Below are positions 15,939 through 26,755 of a stretch of DNA of 64,000 nucleotides, piece by piece; position 1 is the stretch's first letter; each line of letters starts with the position of its first letter. The notes beneath the pieces are model-generated. The model ran no database searches. It saw nothing but the letters and a program-made list of their open reading frames with translations, and was not told the DNA's origin. The stretch is from Stappia sp. WLB 29. Lineage in GTDB: Bacteria > Pseudomonadota > Alphaproteobacteria > Rhizobiales > Stappiaceae. Made by a program: the position numbers and the translations under genes. The DNA is taken from positions 124,001 through 188,000 of the forward strand of contig NZ_JALBGD010000004.1 of the NCBI RefSeq assembly GCF_023507705.1, in the 5' to 3' direction.

Positions 15939-16751
15939 ATGAGCGCGACCGCAAAGGCCTATCCCCGTCGCTGGCGCCGCCCGGCGACGATGATCCCCGA
16001 TCCGCGCTGGCGCTACGGGATCTATACCGCCCTTTTCGTCTATCTGGTGCTGGCCGTCGGCTCGGTCGAGGTCAACTGGATGCGCGTGTGGGAGGGGCTC
16101 GACCGGGGCTGGCGCTTCGTTCAGGGCTTCCTGCAGCCGGATTTCACCAGCCGCTGGAAAGACATCAGCGCCGGCATGATCGAGAGCCTGACCATGACGG
16201 TCACGGCGACGGTCGCCGGCGTGCTGATCTCCGTGCCGATCGGCATCGGCGCGGCGCGCAACATCGCCCCGCGCGCGGTCTACTACGTCTGCCGCGGCAT
16301 CATCGCGGCGAGCCGCGCCTTGCAGGAAATCATCATCGCCATCCTGCTGGTCGCCATGTTCGGCTTCGGCCCGTTCGCCGGCTTCCTGACCCTGTCCTTC
16401 GCCACCATCGGCTTTCTGGCCAAGCTGCTGGCCGAGGACATCGAAGACATCGACGAGGCCCAGGCCGAGGCGGTGCGCGCCACCGGCGCGTCCTGGTGGC
16501 AGCTGGTCAACTACGCGGTGCAGCCGCAGGTGATGCCGCGCCTGATCGGCCTGACGCTCTACCGCTTCGACATCAACTTCCGCGAAAGCGCGGTGATCGG
16601 CATCGTCGGCGCCGGCGGCATCGGCGCGACGCTGAACACCGCCATCGACCGCTACGAATACGACAGTGCCGGGGCGATCCTGCTGATCATCATCGGCGTG
16701 GTGATGTTCGCGGAATACTCCTCCAGCTATATCCGCAAGTGGGTGCAGTGA
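15939..16751 (+). CDS. phnE: Phosphonate ABC transporter permease, first copy
   Basis: A 270-residue inner-membrane permease with about six helices. The cytoplasmic EAA-type coupling loop that docks on PhnC is in 'AEAVRATGASWWQLVNYAV', followed by the family segment 'FRESAVIGIVGAGGIGATLN'. It starts three bases after phnC and ends one base before the second phnE. Two different PhnE proteins presumably form a heterodimeric channel. Confidence 0.94.
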   Translation: MSATAKAYPRRWRRPATMIPDPRWRYGIYTALFVYLVLAVGSVEVNWMRVWEGLDRGWRFVQGFLQPDFTSRWKDISAGMIESLTMTVTATVAGVLISVPIGIGAARNIAPRAVYYVCRGIIAASRALQEIIIAILLVAMFGFGPFAGFLTLSFATIGFLAKLLAEDIEDIDEAQAEAVRATGASWWQLVNYAVQPQVMPRLIGLTLYRFDINFRESAVIGIVGAGGIGATLNTAIDRYEYDSAGAILLIIIGVVMFAEYSSSYIRKWVQ

Positions 16752-16752
16752 C

Positions 16753-17568
16753 ATGCCGGTGATGCAAACCGAAAACGGCCCGACCTGGCGCCGCCGCACC
16801 CCGCGCGCCTCCCTCGCCCTGTGGGCCGGCTGGCTCGTCTTCGTCGCCCTCACCGTCTGGTGCTGGCAGGTGATGACGAAGGACACGATCTGGTACTTCG
16901 TCACCGATGCGCCGCAGCAGGCGGCGGACATCGGCTCGCGCATGTTCCCGCCGCGGCTGAGCTATATCGAAAAGCTGCTCTGGCCCTTGTGGGACACGAT
17001 CAACATGGCGACGCTCGGCACCATGCTCGGCGTCGTCATCGCCATGCCCATCGCCTTCCTGGCCGCGCGCAATACGACACCGAGCCTGCTGATCGCCCGT
17101 CCCGCGGCGCTGTTCATCATCGTCGCCTCGCGCTCGATCAACTCGCTGATCTGGGCGCTGCTGCTGGTCTCGATCCTCGGCCCCGGCCTGCTCGCGGGCA
17201 TCATCGCCATCGCGCTGCGCTCCATCGGCTTCGTCGGCAAGCTGCTCTACGAGGCCATCGAGGAAACCGAGCTGACGCAGATCGAGGCGGTGCAGGCGAC
17301 CGGCGCCAGCGGCGCGCAGCTGCTCAACTACGGCTACTGGCCGCAGATCGCGCCGGCCTTCTGGGGCATCTCGGTGTTCCGCTGGGACATCAACATCCGC
17401 GAGAGCGCGGTGCTGGGCCTCGTCGGCGCCGGCGGTCTCGGGCTGCAACTGCAGGCCTCGCTCAGCGTGCTGGCCTGGCCGCAGGTGACGACGATCCTGT
17501 TGGTCATCCTGGCGACCGTGGTGTTCAGCGAATGGGTCTCGGCCAAGGTCCGCCACGCCATCATCTGA
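16753..17568 (+). CDS. phnE: Phosphonate ABC transporter permease, second copy
   Basis: A 271-residue paralogue of the preceding gene with the same layout. The EAA-type loop is 'IEAVQATGASGAQLLNYGYW', and 'IRESAVLGLVGAGGLGLQLQ' is the C-terminal family motif. The overall sequence is clearly diverged from copy one, so this is an old duplication common to phnCDE1E2 operons and not a recent repeat. The genes are separated by one base, implying translational coupling. Confidence 0.94.
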   Translation: MPVMQTENGPTWRRRTPRASLALWAGWLVFVALTVWCWQVMTKDTIWYFVTDAPQQAADIGSRMFPPRLSYIEKLLWPLWDTINMATLGTMLGVVIAMPIAFLAARNTTPSLLIARPAALFIIVASRSINSLIWALLLVSILGPGLLAGIIAIALRSIGFVGKLLYEAIEETELTQIEAVQATGASGAQLLNYGYWPQIAPAFWGISVFRWDINIRESAVLGLVGAGGLGLQLQASLSVLAWPQVTTILLVILATVVFSEWVSAKVRHAII

Positions 17569-17709
17569 GGGCGAGGCGGGCGGCGAACGGACGGGCAAGG
17601 ACGGATGGGGCAAGGACGGGGGCTTTCCGTCAGCTCCCCTGCGGGGCTATGGATGGGGACGACGCGGAAAGCACTCCGCCCCGCTCCATCGTATCCCGGA
17701 GGATCGACC

Positions 17710-18222
17710 ATGGCCGACACGCCCGTTCACATACCCGTCCTGCGGCTCGCCGATCTCGACTGCGTCGCCCAGACGCATGGCGAGACCTTCGAGGCGCGCT
17801 TCGCCTCGATTGCCGCGCCGCTGGGGGCGCGCCGGCTCGGAGCCCGCTATGTGGAAGTGCCGGCCGGCAAGAAGGCCTGGCCGTTCCACTGCCACCACGC
17901 CAACGACGAGATGTTCGTGATCCTGTCGGGCTTCGGCACGCTGCGCTACGGCGACAAGCGCCATTCCGTCGCCGGCGGCGATATCGTCGTGTGTCCGTCG
18001 GGCGGACCGGAAACCGCACATCAGCTGATCGCCGGGCCGGACGAGCCGCTGCGCTATCTCGCCGTCAGCACGATGAACGAGCCGGACGTGATGGAATATC
18101 CCGACAGCGGCAAGGTCACGGTCTTCGCAGGTGCTGCCCCCGGCGGCGACAAGGCCGCGCGGCGGGTGGCGCTCACCCTGCGCACCGACAGCGCCGTCGA
18201 CTACTGGGACGGGGAAGACTGA
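17710..18222 (+). CDS. Cupin-domain protein
   Basis: A 170-residue single-cupin protein. Motif 1 is present as 'KKAWPFHCHHANDEMFVIL' (His residues and Glu as metal ligands), and motif 2 is around 'AGGDIVVCPSGGPETAHQL'. GGAGG upstream of ATG 17710 decides the start. It follows the phn operon by 141 bases in the same direction and could be co-transcribed. Cupins range from enzymes to sugar-binding proteins; no activity can be assigned. The downstream boundary is a MITE-like element. Confidence 0.82.
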   Translation: MADTPVHIPVLRLADLDCVAQTHGETFEARFASIAAPLGARRLGARYVEVPAGKKAWPFHCHHANDEMFVILSGFGTLRYGDKRHSVAGGDIVVCPSGGPETAHQLIAGPDEPLRYLAVSTMNEPDVMEYPDSGKVTVFAGAAPGGDKAARRVALTLRTDSAVDYWDGED

Positions 18223-18251
18223 GAGAAACCGGAGGCGGGGCGGGGCGGCTT

Positions 18252-18423
18252 GGGTCGTGAACTCATAATTCTGACGAGAAACGGTATGCCCTAACCCGAT
18301 CGGATACAAGGAGCAAGGCCGCGGGAAACCATTAGGTTTTCAAGGGCTTGCGACGCTGTTGCCGGCGGGTTCCGGCATACCCGAACCGGCGCCGTTTCCG
18401 GCACAATTATGAGTCCACGACCT
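18252..18423. mobile_element. MITE-like non-autonomous element with terminal inverted repeats
   Basis: About 172 bases with no coding capacity. The left end GGTCGTGAACTCATAATT matches the reverse complement of the right end (18405-18422) at 17 of 18 positions. Similarity extends inward (TG..G.GAAACGG) to about 31 bases with small gaps. The ends resemble those of IS5-group insertion sequences, suggesting mobilisation in trans by such a transposase. That link is inferred. No clear target duplication is visible. The right end supplies the last base of the LysE-type gene's TAG stop codon (18422-18424). Confidence 0.6.
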
Positions 18424-19072
18424 AGCCCCGCCGCTCCAGCGCCAGCCGCAGCCCGAAGCCGATCAGCACCGCGCCGGTCAGCCCGTCCAGCGTGCGGGTG
18501 ACCGCCGGGCGCCCGAGCAGCCCGGCGACGGGGCGGGTCGCCAGCGTCAGCAGCGCGAACCAGGCGATCCCCATCGTCGCGTGGATCGCGGCGAGGCCCA
18601 CGCTGAAGGCGACGACCGGCACGCCCTCGGCGGTGAACTGCGGCAGGAAGCTGACATAGAAGACGCCGACCTTCGGGTTGAGCAGGTTGGTCAGCAGCCC
18701 GCGCCAGAACCAGCCGCGCCCGCCCGTGCCGCTTGCGCCCCTGGCACTGGCCGCCGCCGCGAGCTTTTGCGCCCGTTCCGCCGACAGGGCCGCGCGCAGC
18801 ATGCCGAAGCCGAGCCACAGCAGGTAGAGCGCGCCGGCGATGCGCAGCAGCGTGTAGGCGGTTTCAGAGACGGCGAGCACCGCGCCGAGGCCGAGCGCGG
18901 CCATCAGCCCCCAGGCGAGCACGCCGGTGGAGACCCCGGCGCCGGCCAGCATGGCGCGGCGCGGCCCCTCCACCGCGGCCGTGCGCAGCACCAGCGCGGT
19001 GTCGAGGCCGGGCGTCAGGGTGAGCAGCGCGGCGGCAATCGAAAAGGCGAGAACGGCGGAAAGCGGATCCAT
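18422..19072 (-). CDS. LysE/RhtB-family amino-acid exporter
   Basis: A 216-residue membrane protein with about six helices. 'LTLTPGLDTALVLRTA' near residues 17-32 is the conserved family start motif (usually PGPxxxxV), and 'LLTNLLNPKVGVFYVSFLPQF' is the central signature. ATG 19072 has AGGA eight bases upstream; an ATG nine bases earlier has none. Family members export threonine, homoserine, lysine or other amino acids. The stop codon lies on the boundary of a MITE-like element, so the original C-terminus may have been altered by insertion. It is convergent with the cupin gene. Confidence 0.88.
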   Translation of the reverse strand: MDPLSAVLAFSIAAALLTLTPGLDTALVLRTAAVEGPRRAMLAGAGVSTGVLAWGLMAALGLGAVLAVSETAYTLLRIAGALYLLWLGFGMLRAALSAERAQKLAAAASARGASGTGGRGWFWRGLLTNLLNPKVGVFYVSFLPQFTAEGVPVVAFSVGLAAIHATMGIAWFALLTLATRPVAGLLGRPAVTRTLDGLTGAVLIGFGLRLALERRG

Positions 19073-19317
19073 CGGCGACATCCTGGCGAAAGCGGCGCCC
19101 GCACGGCGCGAGGCGGCATCCGCAAAGGGATGGCATGGCTTCGCGGGCCGGCCAAGCGGTTTCCCTTCAGCCCGCAATGAGGGCTTTTCACTGTCTGCGG
19201 GCGACGCCGCAGCGACTCAGCAGTTCTGCGTATTGCATGGCCACGGGGCGAGGGCCGATGCTCGGGTCTCCACCGATGCCCGCCTGCGGGCGGGCCTCCC
19301 GACACACGAGATCCGCG

Positions 19318-21072
19318 ATGACCGCCACCGGACAGGATGCGCGCAAAGGATCGGCGCATCGTTCCGCCCCCGCTTCGGCCGCCCTCGACCCGGCCGCCCT
19401 GTTCACGCCCAAGCTCGTCACCGTCCTGAGGGAAGGCTACGGCCTTGCCGCCCTGCGCGCCGACGCAGTGGCCGGACTGACGGTCGCCATCGTCGCCCTG
19501 CCGCTGTCCATGGCGATCGCCATCGCCTCCGGCGTCACGCCGGCGCAAGGGCTCTACACCGCCATCATCGGCGGCTTCCTCGTCTCTGCACTGGGCGGCA
19601 GCCGCTTCCAGATCGGCGGGCCCGCGGGGGCCTTCATCGTGCTGGTCGCCGCGACGGTGATGCAGCACGGGGTCGACGGGCTGATTCTCGCGACGTTTCT
19701 GTCCGGCCTGATCCTGGTCGGCGTCGGCGCCTTGCGCCTCGGCACCTATATCAAGTTCATCCCCTGGCCGGTGACCGTCGGCTTTACCGCCGGCATCGCC
19801 GTGATCATCCTCGCCTCGCAGGTGAAGGACCTGCTGGGCCTGACGCTGGACGGGCCCGAGCCCGGCCCCTTGCTGGAAAAGCTGCCGGTGCTGTGGCGGG
19901 CCCTGCCGGGTCTCGACCCGGCCTCGGCGCTGCTCGCGGCCGGCACCATCGCCGTGATCCTCGTGCTCAGGCGCTGGCGGCCGCACTGGCCGGGCCTGCT
20001 GATCGCCATCACGCTCGCCTCCCTCGCGACCTGGGCGGCCGGCCTGCCCGTCGCCACCATCGGCTCGCGTTTCGGCGGCATCCCGAGCGGGTTGCCGGTG
20101 CCGGCCCTGCCGGATCTGTCGATGGACAAGATCCTCGCGGTGCTGCCGGCGGCCGTCTCCTTCGCGCTGCTGGGGGCCATCGAATCGCTGCTGTCGGCGG
20201 TGGTTGCCGACGGCATGAGCGGGCGCCGCCACCGCTCCAATTGCGAGCTGGTCGGCCAGGGCGTCGCCAATATGGGCTCGGCGCTGTTCGGCGGTTTCTG
20301 CGTCACCGGCACCATCGCCCGCACCGCGACCAATGTGCGCGCCGGCGCCATCGGCCCGGTCGCCGGCATGCTGCACGCGCTGTTCCTGCTGGCCTTCATG
20401 CTGCTGGCCGCACCGCTCGCCTCATACATCCCGCTGGCGAGCCTTGCCGGTCTGCTGGCGGTGGTCGCCTGGAACATGGCCGAGCGCCACGCCATCGCCG
20501 TGCTTCTGCGCACTTCGCGCGGCGATGCGCTGGTCTTCGCCGTGACCTTCCTGCTGACGATCTTCCGCGACCTGACCGAGGCCATCGTCACCGGCTTCGC
20601 GCTCGGCTCGGTCCTGTTCATCCACCGCATGTCGCAGATCGCCGGCGTGCGCCGCTTGCCGCTGGTCTCGGAGGACCGCGCCGACACCAGCGCCGAGGGC
20701 GGATTGCCCTATGACGGCTCGGCCGCCGATCCGCAGATCATCGTCTATCGCATCACGGGTGTGTTCTTCTTCGGCGCAGCCTCGTCCATCGGCTCGGTGC
20801 TGGAAAGCATCTCCGACACCCACTGGGCGCTCGTGGTCGATTTCTCGGCCGTGCCCTTCCTCGATTCAACCGGCGCGAACACGGTCGCCGGCCTTGTCGA
20901 CAAGGCCTCGCGCCGGGGTGTCGTGGTGGTGCTGTGCGGTCTGGAGGAGAGCCTGCGCCGCCCGCTGGAGGCGCAGGGCGTCGCCGTGCCGAAAGTGACC
21001 TTCGCCGCCGATGTGGAGGCGGCGCTTGCAATGCTGGGAGCCGGGCCGGACCTTCAGGAGGTGCGGCGGTAG
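19318..21072 (+). CDS. SulP-family anion transporter with C-terminal STAS domain (copy 1)
   Basis: 584 residues. The SulP transmembrane core begins near residue 30 ('GLAALRADAVAGLTVAIVAL', then 'PLSMAIAIASGVTPAQGLYT'). The STAS domain occupies about residues 470-575 ('VVDFSAVPFLDSTGANTVAG'). Members move sulfate, bicarbonate, dicarboxylates or other anions; the substrate is not readable. ATG 19318 is chosen because residues encoded upstream are not SulP-like. Its last 19 bases overlap tail-to-tail with the convergent pmtA. A second, shorter SulP gene lies at 26756. Confidence 0.92.
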   Translation: MTATGQDARKGSAHRSAPASAALDPAALFTPKLVTVLREGYGLAALRADAVAGLTVAIVALPLSMAIAIASGVTPAQGLYTAIIGGFLVSALGGSRFQIGGPAGAFIVLVAATVMQHGVDGLILATFLSGLILVGVGALRLGTYIKFIPWPVTVGFTAGIAVIILASQVKDLLGLTLDGPEPGPLLEKLPVLWRALPGLDPASALLAAGTIAVILVLRRWRPHWPGLLIAITLASLATWAAGLPVATIGSRFGGIPSGLPVPALPDLSMDKILAVLPAAVSFALLGAIESLLSAVVADGMSGRRHRSNCELVGQGVANMGSALFGGFCVTGTIARTATNVRAGAIGPVAGMLHALFLLAFMLLAAPLASYIPLASLAGLLAVVAWNMAERHAIAVLLRTSRGDALVFAVTFLLTIFRDLTEAIVTGFALGSVLFIHRMSQIAGVRRLPLVSEDRADTSAEGGLPYDGSAADPQIIVYRITGVFFFGAASSIGSVLESISDTHWALVVDFSAVPFLDSTGANTVAGLVDKASRRGVVVVLCGLEESLRRPLEAQGVAVPKVTFAADVEAALAMLGAGPDLQEVRR

Positions 21073-21671
21073 ACCCACACGCGTGCGGGCGGCAGGTTCT
21101 TGAGGATCCACCCCGTGCGCTGCACGGAGAAAGCCTGCGGATCCGGTGCCACCGGCGGTACCAGAGCGTAGGAAAACTGGATGAACGGGGCACCGGGCTG
21201 CAGCAGCTCGAAGGCCTGCATCAGGAGCGCGCGGCGCTCTTCTTTGGGGCGCGAGAACAGCGGCATGGAGGAAACGATACTCGCCAGCGTGCCCGGCTCG
21301 ACATCGGCCAAGGTCTCGCGCAGCCGATAGGCATCGCCCTGCACGATGGTCATGTCGCCGTAGCGGCGCGCCAGCAGGCGGCAGAAGTCCGCGCTGTATT
21401 CCAGCGCGATGACGCGGCTTTGCGGGATGCCCCGTTCCAGGATCGCATGGGTGACGACGCCCGTGCCGGGGCCGAGCTCCAGAACCGGCCCGGGGCGCTC
21501 GGCTTCCACGAAGCTCGCCATGCGGCGGGAGAGGTCGGGACCCGAGGGGCTGACCGCGCCGGTCGTCAGCGGCTTTTCCGCCCAGTTGCGCAGGAAGCGG
21601 ACCTCATCGGCGAGCTTGGCCGAGAGGCCTTTGACCTTGCGGGCGGAAATGTCGAGCATGCTGAAATCCAT
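21054..21671 (-). CDS. pmtA: PmtA-type phospholipid N-methyltransferase
   Basis: A 205-residue SAM-dependent methyltransferase. Motif I is 'VLELGPGTGVVTHAILERG', followed by 'RVIALEYSADFCRLLARRY' and 'IVQGDAYRL'. The organisation matches rhizobial/Rhodobacter PmtA, which methylates phosphatidylethanolamine stepwise to phosphatidylcholine at the membrane. 'SSMPLFSRPKEERRALL' is typical of that group, which is distantly related to rRNA adenine dimethylases. The start is either ATG 21671 or the next in-frame ATG at 21659; both have modest ribosome sites. The 3' end overlaps the convergent SulP gene by 19 bases. Confidence 0.83.
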   Translation of the reverse strand: MDFSMLDISARKVKGLSAKLADEVRFLRNWAEKPLTTGAVSPSGPDLSRRMASFVEAERPGPVLELGPGTGVVTHAILERGIPQSRVIALEYSADFCRLLARRYGDMTIVQGDAYRLRETLADVEPGTLASIVSSMPLFSRPKEERRALLMQAFELLQPGAPFIQFSYALVPPVAPDPQAFSVQRTGWILKNLPPARVWVYRRTS

Positions 21672-21771
21672 CCCTTTTGAAACGTAGAGGCTGGCCTGCA
21701 ACCTGCTTCGACTGCGAAAGTGGTCCGCGCCCGTGGTGAAATCAAGGCAGGACCCGGTTGCCCGGCCGGTT

Positions 21772-22176
21772 TTAATCGGTGCCGGCCTTGTCCGGGCGCA
21801 TGAAGACGAAGGCCAGCTTGTTGCCGTCCGGGTCGCGCACATAGCCGCCGAAAAACGCCGGCCCGTATTGCGGGCGCGGTCCCGGCGCACCCTCGTCGCT
21901 GCCGCCATGGGCAAGGGCGGCGGCATGAAGCTGGGCGACCATCGCCTCGGACGAGGCGCGCAGGGCCAGCATCACGCCGTTGCCGACCGAGGCGGGCGCG
22001 CCGTCGAAAGGCGCGCCAATCACCAGCGCGCCGCGCGCCGGATCGTCGAAGGAGCCCCAGGATGCACCGGTCTCGCCGCTCCAGCAGCGGGGCTCGCCGA
22101 GGATCTCCATCACCGCATCGTAGAAGCGGATCGCGCGGGCAAGGTCGTTGGTACCCAGTGTCGCGTAGCAGAACAT
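21772..22176 (-). CDS. VOC (glyoxalase/bleomycin-resistance fold) protein
   Basis: A 134-residue single-domain protein with the paired beta-alpha-beta-beta-beta layout. It starts 'MFCYATLGTNDLARAIRFYD' and ends with the typical 'GGYVRDPDGNKLAFVFM', whose Asp-Pro-Asp-Gly-Asn turn marks lactoylglutathione lyase-like proteins. The metal His/Glu pattern is incomplete (no His in the first strand), so glyoxalase I activity is not assured. It lies 46 bases downstream of dnaJ on the same strand. Confidence 0.85.
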   Translation of the reverse strand: MFCYATLGTNDLARAIRFYDAVMEILGEPRCWSGETGASWGSFDDPARGALVIGAPFDGAPASVGNGVMLALRASSEAMVAQLHAAALAHGGSDEGAPGPRPQYGPAFFGGYVRDPDGNKLAFVFMRPDKAGTD

Positions 22177-22222
22177 CGCCGTTTCCTTTCAGGACCCGTG
22201 CACTTGTCCGCGAGAGGGCCGT

Positions 22223-23347
22223 TCACTTGCCGAGCGTATCGAGGAAGTCCTTCACCCGGGAGAAGAAGCCGCTCGATTCGGGATGGGTCTCGCCGGAGGA
22301 TTCCTGCTCGAACTCGGCCAGCAGCTCGCGCTGGCGGCGGGTCAGGTTGGTCGGCGTTTCCACCGTCACCTGGATATAGGCGTCGCCGAACTGCTGCGAG
22401 CGCATGACCGGCATGCCCTTGCCCTTGAGGCGGAACTGCTTGCCGGTCTGGGTGCCCTCCGGCACCTTGACCCGCATGGTCTCGCCGCTGAGCGTCGGCA
22501 CCTCGAACTGGCCGCCGAGCGCGGCGGTCGTCATCGAGATTGGCACCCGGCAGTAAAGGTCGGCCCCATCGCGCTGGAAGAAGGCGTGCGGACGGATCGA
22601 TAGGAAGATGTAGAGATCGCCGGACGGGCCGCCGCGCACGCCGGCCTCTCCCTCGCCGCCGAGGCGGATGCGGGTGCCGTCCTCGATGCCGGCGGGAATG
22701 TTGACCGACAGGGTGCGGTTCACGGTCTTGCGGCCGGCGCCCTGGCAATCGGGGCAGGGATCGGCGATCACTTGGCCGCGGCCCTGGCAGGCGGTGCAGG
22801 TGCGCTCCAGCGTGAAGAAGCCCTGGGAGGCGCGCACCCGGCCCGAGCCGCCGCACATGCGGCAGATGGTCGGCGAACTGCCGGGCTTCGCGCCGGAGCC
22901 GGTGCAGGTCTCGCAGGTGATCGAGGTCGGCACCTCGATCTCCACGGTCTTGCCGGCAAAGGCCTCTTCCAGCGAGATCTCGAGATTGTAGCGCAGGTCC
23001 GCACCGCGATCGCGCCCGCCGCGCCGTCCCCCGGCCATGCCGAAGAACTCGTCGAAAATGTCGGACATGGCCGAGGCGAAGTCGCCGGGCCCGCCGCCGC
23101 GTGCGCCGCCGAAGCCGCCGTTTTCGAAGGCGGCATGGCCGAAGCGGTCATAGGCGGCGCGCTTCTGCTCGTCCTTCAGCGTGTCATAGGCTTCGCTGAC
23201 TTCCTTGAAGCGGTTCTCCGCCTCCGCGTCTCCCGGATTGCGGTCCGGGTGATACTGCATGGCCAGCTTGCGGTAGGCGCTCTTCAGCACCGTGCCGTCC
23301 GCGTCGCGGGCAACGCCGAGGACCTCGTAATAGTCGCGCTTTTCCAT
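22223..23347 (-). CDS. dnaJ: Chaperone DnaJ (Hsp40)
   Basis: 374 residues, full length. The J domain (1-70) has the HPD triad in '[13 protein letters not shown]'. A Gly/Phe-rich linker (about 75-110) precedes the zinc domain with four CxxCxGxG repeats ('CETCTGSG', 'CRMCGGSG', 'CTACQGRG', 'CPDCQGAG'; about 140-210). The C-terminal substrate-binding barrels follow. It stimulates DnaK ATPase and delivers unfolded clients. The ATG shares its A with the TGA stop of the upstream FkbM gene (TGATG), so translation is coupled. dnaK lies further upstream on the same strand with the FkbM gene between, an unusual interruption of dnaKJ. Confidence 0.98.
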   Translation of the reverse strand: MEKRDYYEVLGVARDADGTVLKSAYRKLAMQYHPDRNPGDAEAENRFKEVSEAYDTLKDEQKRAAYDRFGHAAFENGGFGGARGGGPGDFASAMSDIFDEFFGMAGGRRGGRDRGADLRYNLEISLEEAFAGKTVEIEVPTSITCETCTGSGAKPGSSPTICRMCGGSGRVRASQGFFTLERTCTACQGRGQVIADPCPDCQGAGRKTVNRTLSVNIPAGIEDGTRIRLGGEGEAGVRGGPSGDLYIFLSIRPHAFFQRDGADLYCRVPISMTTAALGGQFEVPTLSGETMRVKVPEGTQTGKQFRLKGKGMPVMRSQQFGDAYIQVTVETPTNLTRRQRELLAEFEQESSGETHPESSGFFSRVKDFLDTLGK

Positions 23348-24222
23348 CAGGATGTCCCATCACTTCGCCCCGCGCGAAGACGCAGCAGGGCGTTCAGCCG
23401 CGTGCGGCTGGCTAGTTCGTATCCGTTGTCGAGGCAAAGGCGGACGACGGCGGGCAGCTCCTCGCGCTTGCCGGCCTCCACCACGATCATCCGCGGCCAC
23501 AGGCCGGCGGGCGCCGCAGCGAACATGCCGCGCAGGGCCGCCTCGTCATGGCCCTCCAGATCCACCTTCATCGCGTCGATGCGGACGATGCCGCGCCGGG
23601 CGCAGATCTCGTGGATCGGCAGGATCTCGAATGTGTCGGCCTCGCCCTCGCCGGCGACGCGCACCTGATGCTCGCCGCGATTGCCCTCATGCGCCAGCAT
23701 GGCACCGCGCCCGGCATGTTCGCCGACGGCGCAGGCCGCCACCATGACGCTGTCACCGGCATTCGAGGCCGCGATATTGGCCTCCAGCCGCGCGCGCGTG
23801 CCGGCATCCGGCTCCACCGCAAGCACCACCACCTCGCGCGCGAGTTCGCGCGCGGCGCTGACCATCCACAGGCTGTAGAGGCCGACATTGGCGCCGAGGT
23901 CGAGGAAGACGAAGGGGCTGGAGGGGGAGGCGGCGAAGGCCGCGCGCAGGGCCTCGCGCTCGGCCCGGTCGAACAGCTGCGGTCCGGCGACGGCGCGCTT
24001 TTCGCAGCGGTTGCCGGCCGGGTAGAGCCGGGCGCGGACATGGGGGAAGACGTCGACGTCGAACGGGCCGGGCTTGCCGCCGGTTACGATCCGGCGCAGC
24101 AGCGACACGCCGATGCGGCCGAGCCGGTTGCCCGGCAACACGCCGGCAAGGCGGCGCGCCGCGATGCCAAGCGGCGGCAGCGCATGGGTGCCGTAAGGCG
24201 GTTCGAGCGTCGGCTGCCTCAT
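23347..24222 (-). CDS. FkbM-family SAM-dependent methyltransferase
   Basis: 291 residues. The SAM-binding motif '[17 protein letters not shown]' lies near residues 104-120, the acidic loop is in '[20 protein letters not shown]', and the conserved '[19 protein letters not shown]' is the FkbM hallmark. Family members O-methylate sugars or polyketides, so a glycan or natural product substrate is plausible but unproved. The stop overlaps the dnaJ start, and dnaK is 227 bases upstream, so this enzyme sits between two heat-shock genes. No glycan cluster is nearby. Confidence 0.88.
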   Translation of the reverse strand: MRQPTLEPPYGTHALPPLGIAARRLAGVLPGNRLGRIGVSLLRRIVTGGKPGPFDVDVFPHVRARLYPAGNRCEKRAVAGPQLFDRAEREALRAAFAASPSSPFVFLDLGANVGLYSLWMVSAARELAREVVVLAVEPDAGTRARLEANIAASNAGDSVMVAACAVGEHAGRGAMLAHEGNRGEHQVRVAGEGEADTFEILPIHEICARRGIVRIDAMKVDLEGHDEAALRGMFAAAPAGLWPRMIVVEAGKREELPAVVRLCLDNGYELASRTRLNALLRLRAGRSDGTS

Positions 24223-24325
24223 GCCCGGATGTCACTCTCCAGCGTCTTGGTCGCGCCGGCAGGCGCCGGCGGGGGAAGGTCCGCCCCAGATGGCCGACCG
24301 GATCGAAGTCCCTTGAACAAGGGCA

Positions 24326-24356
24326 AGGGCAGCCGGACGAAAGGCCCGCTGCCCTT
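24326..24356 (-). terminator. Hairpin between dnaK and the FkbM gene
   Basis: GGGCAGC pairs with GCTGCCC across this interval, extended by further G/C pairs around a small loop. It lacks a long U-run on the minus strand, so it is more likely a partial terminator or mRNA-stabilising structure after dnaK. Confidence 0.4.
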
Positions 24357-24448
24357 ACCTGCAGTCCTTGGCGGCCGGGAACAGGGTCCCGGCGGGCCGG
24401 CGGCGCGGCGCGCCCCGCAAAGGGAGGCCGTGCCGCCGGTCAGTCAGG

Positions 24449-26371
<1,923 letters not shown>

Positions 26372-26755
26372 ATTGCCCTCTCTTTCCAGCAAGCCGGTCG
26401 GACCCGTTGCGGCATCGGACCGGCCCCTCTTTTCGGTTCATTGTGACGGGCCGCCGCGGGGCGGGCCCGCATGTCGGAACACGTCGGCAGAACGTGACCG
26501 CTATATATGTTGGGCGCTTGCGCATCGCAAGGCTGGCGCGCCGGGCAGATCCATCGTGTTTTTCACCGCCCTTCGGCCCCGCCTGCCGCGCGCCAGGTCT
26601 GCAAATGGCGGCGGGCGGCCGATGTTGCAATGCAGCGCGAACATCCGTAAAAGTCCCGCTACGTAGTCCGCCGAAGGGCCGCCTTGCATCCCTTGCGCCC
26701 TGCCGCGCCATTTTGCGGATGCCGCCGGGCCCTTCTCGACCAGCAAACCATCTGC
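26372..26755. other. Divergent intergenic region between dnaK and SulP
   Basis: About 380 bases holding the candidate dnaK promoter (26504-26531) and a long dnaK leader of about 130 bases. No gene or repeat is seen. The promoter of the rightward SulP gene was not identified. Confidence 0.5.
26504..26531 (-). promoter_or_regulatory. Candidate heat-shock (RpoH) promoter of dnaK
   Basis: On the minus strand CTTGCG (26526-26531) is followed after 16 bases by CATATA (26504-26509). The CTTG -35 core is the RpoH hallmark in alphaproteobacteria, and dnaK is a standard RpoH target. It could instead be read by the housekeeping sigma factor. Confidence 0.45.

Noticed and set aside
13965-16943. 992-codon open frame on the minus strand across phnD-phnC-phnE
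   Set aside because: Low-complexity Ala/Gly/Arg/Asp product, opposite three clear transporter genes; no ribosome site or domain.
15939-17568. Tandem duplication of phnE as a recent repeat
   Set aside because: The two proteins share motifs only; divergence and the widespread phnE1-phnE2 layout show an old paralogue pair.
19163-19190. AGCCC/GGGCT hairpin followed by TTTT between the LysE and SulP genes
   Set aside because: Only a five-base stem; too weak and not clearly tied to either gene to call a terminator or attenuator.
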